DNA from: UBA817 sp049889215 | Lineage (GTDB): Bacteria; Margulisbacteria; Marinamargulisbacteria; UBA817 | Assembly: GCA_049889215.1 (NCBI GenBank) | Contig: JBMHDV010000022.1 | Span: 1 to 41,139 of the forward strand | Direction: 5' to 3' | Length of the DNA: 41,139 nt | Part shown: in pieces, positions 8,173-17,558 of the stretch | Position numbering within the stretch: the first letter of the stretch is position 1 | How the letters are laid out: each line of letters opens with the position of its first letter | Position numbers and translations under genes: made by a program | The notes under the pieces: generated by a model | Seen by the model: only the letters and a program-made list of their open reading frames with translations | What the model was told of the DNA's origin: nothing | Database searches by the model: none

Positions 8173-10163
8173 AAATGAACGAGAAAATTCTATCAGAAAT
8201 AGCAACAACCATTCGAGGATTATCTATTGATGCGATTGATAAGGCAAACTCTGGGCACCCAGGTTTACCCTTAGGATGTGCTGAACTATTTGCATATTTA
8301 TATGGTCATGAGCTACGTTATGATGTTTCTGATCCAAACTGGTTAAATCGAGATCGATTTATTTTATCTGCAGGCCATGGATCAATGGGGTTATATGCAT
8401 CTTTGCATTTAGCTGGTTATGATACATCAATTGACGATTTAAAGAATTTTCGTCAGTTACATGCAAAAACAGCCGGCCATCCAGAATATGGGGAAGCTGA
8501 AGGTGTAGAAACCACAACTGGGCCTTTGGGCCAAGGTATTGCATCAGCTGTAGGGATGGCACTCGGTATGAAAATGCTTAATAAAAAGTATAGTCAATCA
8601 AATAGAGAATTATTTGATTCTAATGTATTTGTTCTTGCTGGTGATGGTTGTATGATGGAAGGGGTGTCTGCAGAGGCTTCATCATTTGCTGGACATTTGA
8701 ATTTAGATAATTTAATTTTAATCTTTGATTCCAATGATATTTGCTTAGATGGCCCAACGTCGGAATGTGTTTCAGAAAACACTCAGCGTCGTTACGAGGC
8801 ATATGGCTGGTTTGTTCAAACCATTGATGGTCATTCTTTTAAGTTAATTGAAAAGGCAATTAGCTTGGCTAAAGAATCTGATCGACCATCTCTAATTATT
8901 GCAAAAACCACGATTGGAAAGGGGTCTCCAACCTATCAAGGGACCTCTGAGGTTCATGGTAAACCTCTAGGTAATGAAGAATCACTTAAAGTCAAAAAGG
9001 CCTTGGGTATTCCAGAATCACCGGACTTCTTTATTCCAAATGAGGTTAAGTATCATTTTGAAGCATTAAGAATCGCGCATAAAAAAGCAAATCTTAATTG
9101 GCAAGATGATTTTTTCTCATGGAAGCAAAATAACCCAGAAGTTGCAGCTGAATTTGATGAATGTAACCAACCCCTAAACGAGCAAAAAATACGTGAGTCT
9201 TTAGAAAGTTTAGAAATTGCAAAAAATAAAGCAACCCGTTCTCAATCTGCACAATGTCTTCAACATTTGGCGCAAGCTGTTCCTAGTCTTATTGGTGGTT
9301 CAGCAGACCTATCTTGTTCAGATAATACGTTTCTTAAAGGGTTTTCAGCGATTACAGCTGAGGACTACCTGGGCCGTAACATTAAATATGGAGTTCGTGA
9401 ATTTGCGATGGCCTGTATTGCATCCGGTCTGGTATTAACCAAAATGTTTCGTCCGTATATCGGTACCTTCTTAATGTTTTCCGACTATATGAGAAATGGC
9501 ATTCGCTTAAGTGCTTTAATGAATTTGCCCGTGATATATCAATTTACTCATGATTCTGTTTTTTTGGGAGAAGATGGCCCAACTCATCAGCCCGTTGAGC
9601 ATTTAGCTTCATTGCGAGCGATGCCAAACTTAAATGTTTGTCGTCCAGCGGATGAAAATGAGGTTAAAGCTGCCTGGCATACCGGATTGTTTTCAAGTGC
9701 GCCAACCGCAATCATATTATCTCGTCAAAACATAAAGTCTCTTGATGAATCAAGTTTCACCGATGCTCTTAAGGGTGGTTATGTTTTAAAAGATGCATCG
9801 AATGCAGAAGTGACAATTTTTACCTCAGGCTCAGAATGCGAGTTGTCATTGAATGTAGCTAGTGATCTAACAAGTCAGGGGATTTCAACTAGAGTCGTTT
9901 CGCTAATGTCATGGGAATTATTTGATGCTCAGTCTGAAGAGTACAAATCTCAAGTCATTGGGACATCCTCCTTAAATGTTTCAATTGAAGCTGCAACTCG
10001 CTTTGGTTGGGATCGTTATGTGGGGCGAAATGGTGTTTCGATTAGCGTTGATACTTTTGGTATGAGCGGTAAATTAGCAGATCTTAAAGAATATTTTGGG
10101 TTTACAGAAGCCCAGGTAATTAAAAGAATTAAGGCGGCTATAGCGACAGTTGCAGTTGGATGA
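8169..10163 (+). CDS. tkt: Transketolase
   Basis: 664 residues, the full length of a bacterial transketolase. It transfers two-carbon units between sugar phosphates in the pentose phosphate pathway, using thiamine diphosphate. Visible signatures are SGHPGLPLGCAE near residue 28, GPLGQG near 118, the thiamine-binding LAGDGCMMEG at about 156-165, and the pyrimidine-domain stretch FTHDSVFLGEDGPTHQPVEHL around 460-480. It is embedded in an envelope operon: 4-base overlaps link it to rseP before and ftsE after. An in-frame ATG two codons later is an alternative start, but the first gives the overlap typical of this operon. Confidence 0.96.
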   Translation: MKMNEKILSEIATTIRGLSIDAIDKANSGHPGLPLGCAELFAYLYGHELRYDVSDPNWLNRDRFILSAGHGSMGLYASLHLAGYDTSIDDLKNFRQLHAKTAGHPEYGEAEGVETTTGPLGQGIASAVGMALGMKMLNKKYSQSNRELFDSNVFVLAGDGCMMEGVSAEASSFAGHLNLDNLILIFDSNDICLDGPTSECVSENTQRRYEAYGWFVQTIDGHSFKLIEKAISLAKESDRPSLIIAKTTIGKGSPTYQGTSEVHGKPLGNEESLKVKKALGIPESPDFFIPNEVKYHFEALRIAHKKANLNWQDDFFSWKQNNPEVAAEFDECNQPLNEQKIRESLESLEIAKNKATRSQSAQCLQHLAQAVPSLIGGSADLSCSDNTFLKGFSAITAEDYLGRNIKYGVREFAMACIASGLVLTKMFRPYIGTFLMFSDYMRNGIRLSALMNLPVIYQFTHDSVFLGEDGPTHQPVEHLASLRAMPNLNVCRPADENEVKAAWHTGLFSSAPTAIILSRQNIKSLDESSFTDALKGGYVLKDASNAEVTIFTSGSECELSLNVASDLTSQGISTRVVSLMSWELFDAQSEEYKSQVIGTSSLNVSIEAATRFGWDRYVGRNGVSISVDTFGMSGKLADLKEYFGFTEAQVIKRIKAAIATVAVG

Positions 10164-10840
10164 TCTCTTTTAAAAAAGTTACAAAAAAGTACGGCAACGG
10201 TTTTACTGCTTTGGATGGGATAAACTTAGTTATTCCAGAAAATGAATTCGTCTATTTGATAGGGCCTTCTGGTGCTGGGAAATCAACTTTGCTTCGCTTA
10301 ATATTTATGGAAGAACAGGTAACCTCTGGTGAAATTGTCATTGATAAATTTATTCTTGGTCAGCTTGGTGAAGATCAAATCCCTTACTATCGACGTAACA
10401 TTGGCATGATTTTTCAAGATTATAAACTTTTGCCAAGACGAACGGTGTATGAAAATGTCGCCTTTGCTTTGCATGTGATGCATGTGCCACCAAAAAAAAT
10501 TAAACAGCAAGTAAACTATGCATTGGATTTAGTTGGATTAACCGCTAAGAGTCATCATTATCCAAGAGAGTTATCTGGTGGTGAGCAGCAAAAGATTTGT
10601 ATTGCACGAGCAATTGTAAATCAGCCATCCATTCTTTTGTGTGATGAGCCAACAGGGAATCTTGATCCAGAAACATCTTGGGAAATCGTCCATTTGTTAA
10701 CTAAAATTAATGCCCACAATACAACTGTATTAATGGCAACGCATGACACGGAAATTGTAGATGGAATACCAAAGCGTGTTATTGCAGTAGAAAAAGGTAA
10801 GTTAGCAAGAGATCAAGTGTTAGGAACGTATGTGGAATGA
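10160..10840 (+). CDS. ftsE: Cell-division ABC transporter ATPase FtsE
   Basis: 226 residues, typical for FtsE. Walker A GPSGAGKST at residues 35-43, Q-loop in MIFQDYKLLP, signature LSGGEQQ at about 137-143, Walker B ILLCDEPTGNLD at about 153-164, and switch His in ATHD. The QDYKLLP and EPTGNLD wording together with an immediately following ftsX support FtsE over other ABC ATPases. FtsEX couples ATP use to septal peptidoglycan hydrolase activation. 4-base overlaps on both sides. Confidence 0.93.
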   Translation: MISFKKVTKKYGNGFTALDGINLVIPENEFVYLIGPSGAGKSTLLRLIFMEEQVTSGEIVIDKFILGQLGEDQIPYYRRNIGMIFQDYKLLPRRTVYENVAFALHVMHVPPKKIKQQVNYALDLVGLTAKSHHYPRELSGGEQQKICIARAIVNQPSILLCDEPTGNLDPETSWEIVHLLTKINAHNTTVLMATHDTEIVDGIPKRVIAVEKGKLARDQVLGTYVE

Positions 10841-11721
10841 TTAATATAAATGCAATTGTTTTTTTCTTAAAAGAAACATTTACTGGTCTGAAAAGATCAA
10901 GTCTAATGACATTAATTGCAATTGCTACAGTGTCTATTTCCTTGATTATTTTAGGTCTATTTTTATTGATCTCTGTCAATTTAAATAAAGTGACACAAGA
11001 TATTGCGTCAAAGCTTGAAATACGGCTTTTTTTAAAATCCAATTTAGCGATTGAGGATATTCAATTATTTCGCCGTAAATTAAAAGCAATTGATGGTGTT
11101 AAAGATGTTACATTTATCAATAACACTACTGCATGGAAAAACTTTCAAAGTGACTATGCTCATTTAAAGTTAAAAGATTACATCGGTTCAAATCCATTGC
11201 CCCATTCTTTAAATATAAAGCTTGAACGAACAAAGGATATTCAGCCGATCTTATTGTATATTAAGCGATTTGACACCATCATTGATGATATTGTTTATGG
11301 CGGTGAATTAGCTAATCGAGTCGAAATCTTTCGTCGTATCATGACAGTATCTGGTTGGTCTCTTATTCTTTTGTTAATTCTGGCGTCACTATTTATCATT
11401 GTAAATACCATACGTTTAACTGTAATTGCACGAGATGAAGAAATTAGTATTATGCAATTGGTCGGGGCAACAAAACGTTTTATCAAAGGCCCATTTTTAA
11501 TTGAAGGATTTATTATTGGGGTTTTTGGAGCCAGCATAGCTGTTGGTCTATTATTCCTAATCTATTCTCTCATGATTCATCAATTAATGGAGAAAATGCC
11601 ATTTTTCCCTTTTATTACCAATCACTCAGCGCTCTATTATATTTATGGTTTTGTATTACTTGCAGGTGCTACTATAGGAATGATGGGGGCATATATTTCA
11701 GTCTCAAGAAGTTTAAAGTGA
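10837..11721 (+). CDS. ftsX: Cell-division protein FtsX
   Basis: 294 residues with the FtsX layout: one N-terminal membrane helix (about 24-47), an extracytoplasmic domain (about 55-170), then three helices (about 177-199, 222-250, 268-290). The conserved loop VRLTVIARDEEISIMQLVGATKRFI (here NTIRLTVIARDEEI...LVGA) is present just after the second helix. It partners with FtsE. It overlaps ftsE by 4 bases and is followed after 9 bases by the SurA-like gene, which may rely on the same transcript. The peptidoglycan hydrolase it regulates is not evident here. Confidence 0.92.
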   Translation: MININAIVFFLKETFTGLKRSSLMTLIAIATVSISLIILGLFLLISVNLNKVTQDIASKLEIRLFLKSNLAIEDIQLFRRKLKAIDGVKDVTFINNTTAWKNFQSDYAHLKLKDYIGSNPLPHSLNIKLERTKDIQPILLYIKRFDTIIDDIVYGGELANRVEIFRRIMTVSGWSLILLLILASLFIIVNTIRLTVIARDEEISIMQLVGATKRFIKGPFLIEGFIIGVFGASIAVGLLFLIYSLMIHQLMEKMPFFPFITNHSALYYIYGFVLLAGATIGMMGAYISVSRSLK

Positions 11722-11730
11722 GGTAATTAA

Positions 11731-13200
11731 ATGTTAAGTTTTTTTAGAAATAATAGCGTTAAGATTGTATATGGGATCATTATAACGTTTGTTGTTACGA
11801 CCTTTTTAGGGGTAGTTTTTTTTAATGAATCGTTTCGAACGTCAAAAGATTTACAAAAAGAACAACTCGATCGCCAGAATGCAATTGCAACACTTGGACC
11901 ATTATCTATAACAAATCAAATGTATCAACTTGAGTTACAGCGGCTTCAAGCATCTATTCCAAAAGAAATAACCATTACTGAGCAACTTGTCGAGCAAATT
12001 CAGCTGCAAGCATTAAGTTCAGCAATTCAAAATAGATTACTCTTATCGCTCGGTAAAAAGCAAAAAACAAAAGCGAGTCGCAGTGAAGTTGATGCTGCAA
12101 TGATTAATGTTTACGAACAATTTGATGTAAATAATAAAGGTGATTTGAAACAGGTTATTCGACAAGCTGGTGGATCGTATGAGAATTTAGTCAACCAAAT
12201 CAAAGATGATATTATTGCGGCTAAGACAAAGCAAGCCATTCAGCAAATGGCCGTAATTTCTGAAAATGACCGTTTGTACTTCGGTAAACTATTTGAAGTT
12301 AAAGAAATATTTATTTCAAATATATCAACCAATAACGCAAAACTGGATGATAATCTAGTATTACAAACGGCTAATAACATACGCGATTCTATTGTTGATT
12401 CAGATTCCTTTGATGCAGCATTTCTTAAACAAAATCCTTCATTCAAAGATGCACCAAGCTATCAGAAAATTTTAATTAATCAAACATTTCCTGAAGTTAG
12501 CCGATCAATCTACTCATTATCAGCACCTGAAATTTCGCAACCAATTAAATCAATTGCTGGTTATCATATTATTGAGCTAAAAAGCGTGGAGGAACTACCT
12601 CCTTCTCAACATATAACTGAGCAACAACTTCAACAAGACTGGGGAAACGCTTATTTATATTCATATTTAACACGTGAGCAAAGTGGTGCTGAATTACGAG
12701 TTGTAAACCCTTTATTAAATGCAATAAAATTAAAAGCTGAAGGTAACATCGAAGGCGCCATTCAAGCATACCAAGGGGCGATTTCTCAAGACTCAGCTAG
12801 TCCTTTTCCTAATTTGTATATTGCTGAATTGCAGTTAAGAAAAGGCGATGTGCCTGCTGCCAAGCAGTCTCTACTAAAGGCAGAAATTAAACAAGGGTTA
12901 CTATCAGACAGTGTATTAGCACCTAAAATTCACATTCTTCTAGCAAGCATATATAATCAAGAAAAATTCCCTAAAAAACGTGATGCTCAGTACGATAAAT
13001 TAATTCGGAATAATCCTTCAATATCTGTCTTAAAGTACCTAGAAACCATACTAGAAAAAAGTAATGATAAAAATCGTTTGTCAAAGGTGACCAAATTGAT
13101 TGCTGAAAAGACAGCAACAGAGGCAGTAAAAATTGAAAGTGATATTAAGCTTTCAAATGAAGAAAAAACAAGTTTAGACCAACCATTAGAGTTTAACTAG
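11731..13200 (+). CDS. Membrane-anchored SurA/PpiD-like chaperone with C-terminal TPR repeats
   Basis: 489 residues. A single N-terminal membrane helix (about 12-31) without a lipobox anchors a SurA_N/PpiD-type helical chaperone domain (about 45-180). A parvulin-like segment (about 190-290) follows, ending in the typical ISQPIKSIAGYHIIELKSVEELPP. It lacks the GGxLG active-site stretch, so isomerase activity is doubtful. Residues from about 330 look like tetratricopeptide repeats (AEGNIEGAIQAYQGAI; AELQLRKGDVPAAKQSLLKAE). Parvulin-type chaperones escort outer-membrane proteins. Last gene of the six-gene operon; its stop overlaps the convergent cutA stop by 8 bases. Confidence 0.75.
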   Translation: MLSFFRNNSVKIVYGIIITFVVTTFLGVVFFNESFRTSKDLQKEQLDRQNAIATLGPLSITNQMYQLELQRLQASIPKEITITEQLVEQIQLQALSSAIQNRLLLSLGKKQKTKASRSEVDAAMINVYEQFDVNNKGDLKQVIRQAGGSYENLVNQIKDDIIAAKTKQAIQQMAVISENDRLYFGKLFEVKEIFISNISTNNAKLDDNLVLQTANNIRDSIVDSDSFDAAFLKQNPSFKDAPSYQKILINQTFPEVSRSIYSLSAPEISQPIKSIAGYHIIELKSVEELPPSQHITEQQLQQDWGNAYLYSYLTREQSGAELRVVNPLLNAIKLKAEGNIEGAIQAYQGAISQDSASPFPNLYIAELQLRKGDVPAAKQSLLKAEIKQGLLSDSVLAPKIHILLASIYNQEKFPKKRDAQYDKLIRNNPSISVLKYLETILEKSNDKNRLSKVTKLIAEKTATEAVKIESDIKLSNEEKTSLDQPLEFN

Positions 13201-13507
13201 ACATCGCCCATTCACTATATGCTTCGTTTACATGGTTGGGGCAAATGGTTATGATTTGTGGAACATCGTATGGGTGAGTTTCTTCTAATAGTTTTCTAAC
13301 AGTTTCTTTATTTTGATCCGTTATTTTTAGAGTAACTTTTTTCTCAAAATCAGTCTCAACCTTATTATTCCATAAATAGGTACTTTTAATTTGGGGAGTT
13401 TCTTGAATACAGATAGCAAGTTGATCTTGTACTAAGTCTTTGGCAATATCTGTCAAATCAAAATCATGTGGGTATGTTGTTTCAATAATCAATAGTTTTG
13501 ATGTCAT
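13193..13507 (-). CDS. cutA: CutA1 divalent-ion tolerance protein
   Basis: 104 residues, the normal size of CutA1, a small trimeric protein with a ferredoxin-like fold. The hallmarks are CIQETPQIKSTYLWNNKVE near residues 32-50, EKKVTLKIT, and HPYDVPQIITI near 78-88. It was first linked to copper tolerance, but its molecular role remains unclear. The reading frame is intact. It stands alone on the minus strand and converges with the chaperone gene. A TTAAAT at 7 bases before the ATG could be a weak -10 box, so a leaderless start is possible but poorly supported. Confidence 0.9.
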   Translation of the reverse strand: MTSKLLIIETTYPHDFDLTDIAKDLVQDQLAICIQETPQIKSTYLWNNKVETDFEKKVTLKITDQNKETVRKLLEETHPYDVPQIITICPNHVNEAYSEWAMSS

Positions 13508-13559
13508 ACAATTTATTTAACCATAAAAAGTTTTATTTTTGTGAAAACTACCTCTATGC

Positions 13560-13565
13560 TATAAT
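13560..13565 (+). promoter_or_regulatory. -10 box for SPOR gene, 6 bases from ATG (leaderless)
   Basis: TATAAT ends 6 bases before the ATG at 13572, so +1 should fall on the A of ATG. The hexamer 17 bases upstream (13537-13542) is TTTTGT, a weak -35. No Shine-Dalgarno sequence fits between. Confidence 0.65.
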
Positions 13566-13571
13566 TTTCAC

Positions 13572-14264
13572 ATGAATCCAGATGAATTGAAGAATATTAA
13601 TATTTCAGAAGAATTAGAGTTTAATGATGGCGTGGGTGATGTTTTAAAAGAAAAAGAAAATTATCGATTTTCTTGGAAAAAAACAGTTACCGTTTTATCA
13701 ATAGGGATTGTAGCGGTTATTTTGGTTACTTTTTCTATTTTAGAAATAGGAAAGCTTATTTTAGATTTAGATAGCTCTGAGACCCCCACGACTCAAGTAG
13801 TTGATATATCATCTGTTGAAGATGCTATGACTGGGATAGATGATCAATCGTGGGAAATCTTACCGGAAGATTCAGTGAATAATGCTAAAGATTTATCATC
13901 AGCTTCAGTAGACTCTCAACCCGTAAAAGCCGTAGATACCGCGATGGTTAAATTAAAAGATTCAGCGCCTGAAAAAGTGAGTGCCTCAAAATCGAAGCTC
14001 CCAAAGACAATGACAAAAACAACGAGTAAAAAGGTGATTTATCGAGTCATTGCTGGTAGTTTTTCTGAGTATACCAATGCAATTAACGAATTGAATCGAA
14101 TCAAGTCTTTGGGCTTTGATGGTTATGTCTGGTCACTTACATCACCAACCAATGGTGTCAGTTATAAGGTGCAAATTGGTGCATTTTCTAATCGATCAAC
14201 GGCAGATAAATTGGTTGGCCGATTAAAATCAAAACAAATTAATTCGTACATTTCAAAGCATTAA
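13572..14264 (+). CDS. Membrane-anchored SPOR-domain protein
   Basis: 230 residues. An acidic cytoplasmic N-terminus (1-30), one membrane helix (about 38-60), a Ser/Asp/Lys-rich linker (about 65-150) and a SPOR domain (about 152-230: YRVIAGSFSEYTNAINELNRIK...YKVQIGAFSNRSTADKLVGRLK). SPOR domains bind peptidoglycan stripped of stem peptides at the division septum, so this is an FtsN/DedD-like division or wall protein by architecture. The two 'V(I/Q)(A/I)G(S/A)F(S)' strands of the SPOR fold are clear. It leads an operon with maf (5-base gap) and mreB, consistent with a cell-shape and division role. Confidence 0.85.
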   Translation: MNPDELKNINISEELEFNDGVGDVLKEKENYRFSWKKTVTVLSIGIVAVILVTFSILEIGKLILDLDSSETPTTQVVDISSVEDAMTGIDDQSWEILPEDSVNNAKDLSSASVDSQPVKAVDTAMVKLKDSAPEKVSASKSKLPKTMTKTTSKKVIYRVIAGSFSEYTNAINELNRIKSLGFDGYVWSLTSPTNGVSYKVQIGAFSNRSTADKLVGRLKSKQINSYISKH

Positions 14265-14269
14265 TATTC

Positions 14270-14845
14270 ATGTCAATTCAGTTGCATATCTGTAGTCATT
14301 CACCACGACGCAGAGATTTGCTAATTGAGCATGATGTTCCATTTAATTTAATTGATAACCTGCTTTTAGATGAACCAAAAATAGCTCAAGATGAATCTAT
14401 AGAGGATTATATTATTCGACTTGCAAAGCTTAAAGTTATGGCATCAAAACAAAAGTTCGAGGGGTTGATACTCGGTGCGGATACCATTGTGCATTTCAAT
14501 CAAACGATATTTGGAAAACCAGATTCAGTTGATTCTGCAATTGCAACACTGCAACATTTAAATGGGCAGTCTCATCAAGTAATTTCTGCAGCTGTAGTTT
14601 TAAATACAGTGTCAGGGGAATTTTACCAAATGGTTGACACTGCTACAGTGCACTTTCATAAGTGTAAAACCGATGCAATAGTTCAATATGTTAGAGAATT
14701 CCACCCAATGGATAAAGCTGGAGCATATGGCATTCAAGATAAACCGCCATTTTTAAAGGGGTATGATGGTGATTACAATACAATATTAGGTCTACCTCTA
14801 AACGCTTTATTACAATTATTTTCTAGCTATGGTATAGTCAAATGA
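14270..14845 (+). CDS. maf: Maf family nucleoside triphosphate pyrophosphatase
   Basis: 191 residues, standard for Maf. The N-terminal signature SHSPRRRDLLIEH (residues 9-21) and the LGADTIV motif (about 65-71) are present, along with the KPDSVDSAIATLQHLNGQSHQVIS stretch and GAYGIQD (about 153-159). Maf enzymes hydrolyse non-canonical or canonical nucleoside triphosphates to monophosphates; some affect septum formation. The start codon lies 5 bases after the SPOR stop and its stop overlaps mreB by 4 bases. Maf next to mreB is a common arrangement in bacteria, which supports the call. Confidence 0.93.
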   Translation: MSIQLHICSHSPRRRDLLIEHDVPFNLIDNLLLDEPKIAQDESIEDYIIRLAKLKVMASKQKFEGLILGADTIVHFNQTIFGKPDSVDSAIATLQHLNGQSHQVISAAVVLNTVSGEFYQMVDTATVHFHKCKTDAIVQYVREFHPMDKAGAYGIQDKPPFLKGYDGDYNTILGLPLNALLQLFSSYGIVK

Positions 14846-15867
14846 TGTTTACTCAATTAAAGAGCATGACACGGTGTGATATAGGTATAGATTTAGGAAC
14901 TGCAAATAGTGTTGTTTATAAAGAAAACCACGGGATTATCATTCGAGAGCCTAGTGTTGTTGCGTTTGATCAACAGTCGCAAAGTGTTCTATCCATTGGC
15001 GACTTAGCCTATGAAATGGTTGGTAAAACACCTGCTTCAATCATTGCCATTCGCCCGTTAAAAGATGGAGTTATCTCCGATTATCAAACCACTGAAGCAA
15101 TGATACGTCATTTCTTGAATTTATCTCAGGTGCCAATGTTACGAAAAATTCGACTACTAGTCGGCGTCCCTTATGGCATTACAAACGTTGAGCGGCGTGC
15201 CGTGTTGGATGCAGCGTCCATGGCTGGTGCAAAGGAATGTTTTTTAATTGAAGAGCCAATGGCAGCTGCGATTGGAGCTGGACATGATGTGTTTGAACCG
15301 AGTGGTCAGTTGGTGGTTGATATCGGTGGTGGTACAACTGAGGTGGCCGTCATATCGCTTGGCGGCATCGTTGTTTCCGAGTCGATTCGAATAGCTGGTG
15401 ATGAAATTGACCAAGCCATTATAAATCATTGTAGAAAAAACTATAATTTATTAATTGGGGATCGCTTTGCGGAAAAAATTAAAGTAAGAATAGGCTCCGT
15501 TCTTCCATTTAAAGAAGAGCGTCAGATGGAAGTAACCGGTCGTGATTTATTAACAGGCTTGCCAAAAACATTCACACTCTCTTCGATGGAGATTCGCGAT
15601 TCTATCGAAGAACCAGTGTTGGCCATTGTGTCAGCAATTCGTCGGACCCTTGAACTAACCCCTCCAGAGTTATCATCTGATATATTCACTAATGGGATTA
15701 CGTTAACCGGTGGTGGTGCGCTTTTGTATGGGTTAACCGAATTTATTGCAAAGCAAATGGGAATAGACGTATTTGTTGCAGATGATCCATTATCCTGTGT
15801 AGCGCTTGGTACAGGTAAAGTGCTGGATGAAATGGATCGCTACGTTAACCGAATTATATATAATTAA
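14842..15867 (+). CDS. mreB: Rod-shape actin homologue MreB
   Basis: 341 residues, typical MreB. Phosphate-1 motif DIGIDLGTANSVVY (residues 12-25), EEPMAAAIGAG near 138, phosphate-2 DIGGGTTEVAV at about 159-169, and adenosine motif LTGGGALLYGL near 291. It polymerises under the inner membrane and guides side-wall synthesis, so the cell is probably rod-shaped or curved. No mreC or mreD follows; instead a convergent gene overlaps its stop by 4 bases. An in-frame ATG at 14845 is a possible alternative start. Confidence 0.95.
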   Translation: MMFTQLKSMTRCDIGIDLGTANSVVYKENHGIIIREPSVVAFDQQSQSVLSIGDLAYEMVGKTPASIIAIRPLKDGVISDYQTTEAMIRHFLNLSQVPMLRKIRLLVGVPYGITNVERRAVLDAASMAGAKECFLIEEPMAAAIGAGHDVFEPSGQLVVDIGGGTTEVAVISLGGIVVSESIRIAGDEIDQAIINHCRKNYNLLIGDRFAEKIKVRIGSVLPFKEERQMEVTGRDLLTGLPKTFTLSSMEIRDSIEEPVLAIVSAIRRTLELTPPELSSDIFTNGITLTGGGALLYGLTEFIAKQMGIDVFVADDPLSCVALGTGKVLDEMDRYVNRIIYN

Positions 15868-17552
15868 TCGACGGTTTCGTCAGTACTAATGGCCAACATG
15901 TTTAATTTGGTCATCCGTTCCATAATATATTGACGGTGATCAAACTTATATTTCATCGCTGTTTCTTTACCACAAGATAGAACCAATAGTTTTTTTAGTG
16001 TTTTATCCTGTTGTTGCTTCATATAGTCTTCTACCAATTGTTTGGAATTGGAAACGGAACTAATGTAGCCAAGTACATTTGACCAAAATGGAACCAAAAA
16101 CTCGTAGGTCTCAACGTGAACAAAGCCGTCATTTTTTCTAAATTCTTCGATTAAGAAGTCGCGAATCTTTTTATAATCCAAATCATTACCGGCGATTGTA
16201 AATGTGGCATTTTCACACATTGTTTTTAATTCTTCAATGTCAGCTTTGTACAAAGAGATTATACGTTCAAAATGTGACTTTGGTGACGTGTTTTCTGGAT
16301 CATATGTTAATTCTTTCTCCATTAGTTTGAAGTCAATATCATCTTCTTTCAAGTAGCGAATTAAAATTAATGTCATTAGATCTGAATAGGTGTACATGTA
16401 GGTGTCTTCAGTATTGTAAAACCAAGTGTCTGACATATACATAAGGTACATTCTCTTCGCACGATTTTTATCCGTTTTACTGATTTTAATCATGTTTTGA
16501 ATTGGCCCCATTAATTTATCATGTTCTGGTGAAAAATCAGCTAAGAATTCCAAGATTGCAGTATAAATATTTTCACCAAAGATCTTCGATGCTTCTCCAA
16601 TCGCACCTAATTCAAAGGGGAGGATATTGTGCTGAATAATGCCATGCCCTAATTCATGATATAAAATAGTTTCAGACATATCATTGATGAATGTTTTTTC
16701 TTTTGCGATGAGTTGCTCTTTTTCGGAAATATTATAAAGCTCCAATACTTTTTGTTTGATGCCTTCTGCAATGTTCCAGAAAGGATCAGAGTGAATGGTT
16801 AACATTTCAAACTCATTATAATCAAAAATTTGCAACCATTTTTGAGCAAATATGGTAGATAATGACTCCAACCGTACGTATATATTTTGGTGGCCAATAA
16901 TTGCAGCCATTGACATTACATTATTTGGTGTACGAATGTACTCTTTTTTTACAAATGTAACAGTATAACCGTGGTATTCTTTCACTGCGCCTTTACCGTA
17001 AATTAATTCCATCTGGCTGCCATATTGACCGGCATGTAAGAATTTATCGGATCCTGCAAACTTTAAAAACCGGTTTAAGTCTAGGGCTCGGAATGTTTCA
17101 AATTCTTTGCCAAAAACGTTGAATTTATAGTTGCGAAGTTGTTGTTTTGCGGTTTCTGGCGTGTAGGTATTAATTTGAAGGTCTTCAATTGTTTTTTTAA
17201 CCTGCTCGGTAAACGCATCTGCATGTTCCATGGTTAAATGCTCTTTTGGGTCAATTTTTAATAGGTTTCGACAAAACGTGATTTTGACTTGCTGTTCACC
17301 AGGTTCGCCCCAATCACCGGATGTTTCCATGTAATGGTACATCAAATGTGCGTAATAATTGACTTGGTCAAAAATGAGTCGTTCTAATTTTTTCAAAAAC
17401 TGAGTAGCCTCGGTCTCATCAATTTTTAGTTTGTTTTCTTTGCAGTAGTCTTGAATGGTTTTAAAGCGATTAATCTGCGCTTTATCTAAAAAGATTTGAG
17501 TTGCTTCATTATGAAATTGTTTTTTGTCGTCGAGTAGTTGTAATTTCGCCAT
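15864..17552 (-). CDS. Uncharacterised zinc-peptidase-like (gluzincin-type) protein
   Basis: 562 residues from ATG 17552. The longer frame starts at 17576, but TACACT lies 6 bases before 17552 with TTGCTC 17 bases further up, so the shorter start is preferred. YHELGHGIIQH gives an HExxH zinc motif (residues 299-303 of this start). About 30 residues later, ENIYTAILEFLADF could supply the third (Glu) ligand, as in gluzincins. No signal peptide or membrane segment, so it is probably cytoplasmic. The rest is charged and helical, and I recognise no named family. It is a single gene, divergent from pheS and convergent with mreB. A metallopeptidase is the likeliest reading; a non-catalytic zincin fold is possible. 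Confidence 0.6.
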   Translation of the reverse strand: MAKLQLLDDKKQFHNEATQIFLDKAQINRFKTIQDYCKENKLKIDETEATQFLKKLERLIFDQVNYYAHLMYHYMETSGDWGEPGEQQVKITFCRNLLKIDPKEHLTMEHADAFTEQVKKTIEDLQINTYTPETAKQQLRNYKFNVFGKEFETFRALDLNRFLKFAGSDKFLHAGQYGSQMELIYGKGAVKEYHGYTVTFVKKEYIRTPNNVMSMAAIIGHQNIYVRLESLSTIFAQKWLQIFDYNEFEMLTIHSDPFWNIAEGIKQKVLELYNISEKEQLIAKEKTFINDMSETILYHELGHGIIQHNILPFELGAIGEASKIFGENIYTAILEFLADFSPEHDKLMGPIQNMIKISKTDKNRAKRMYLMYMSDTWFYNTEDTYMYTYSDLMTLILIRYLKEDDIDFKLMEKELTYDPENTSPKSHFERIISLYKADIEELKTMCENATFTIAGNDLDYKKIRDFLIEEFRKNDGFVHVETYEFLVPFWSNVLGYISSVSNSKQLVEDYMKQQQDKTLKKLLVLSCGKETAMKYKFDHRQYIMERMTKLNMLAISTDETVD

Positions 17553-17558
17553 AACTTC

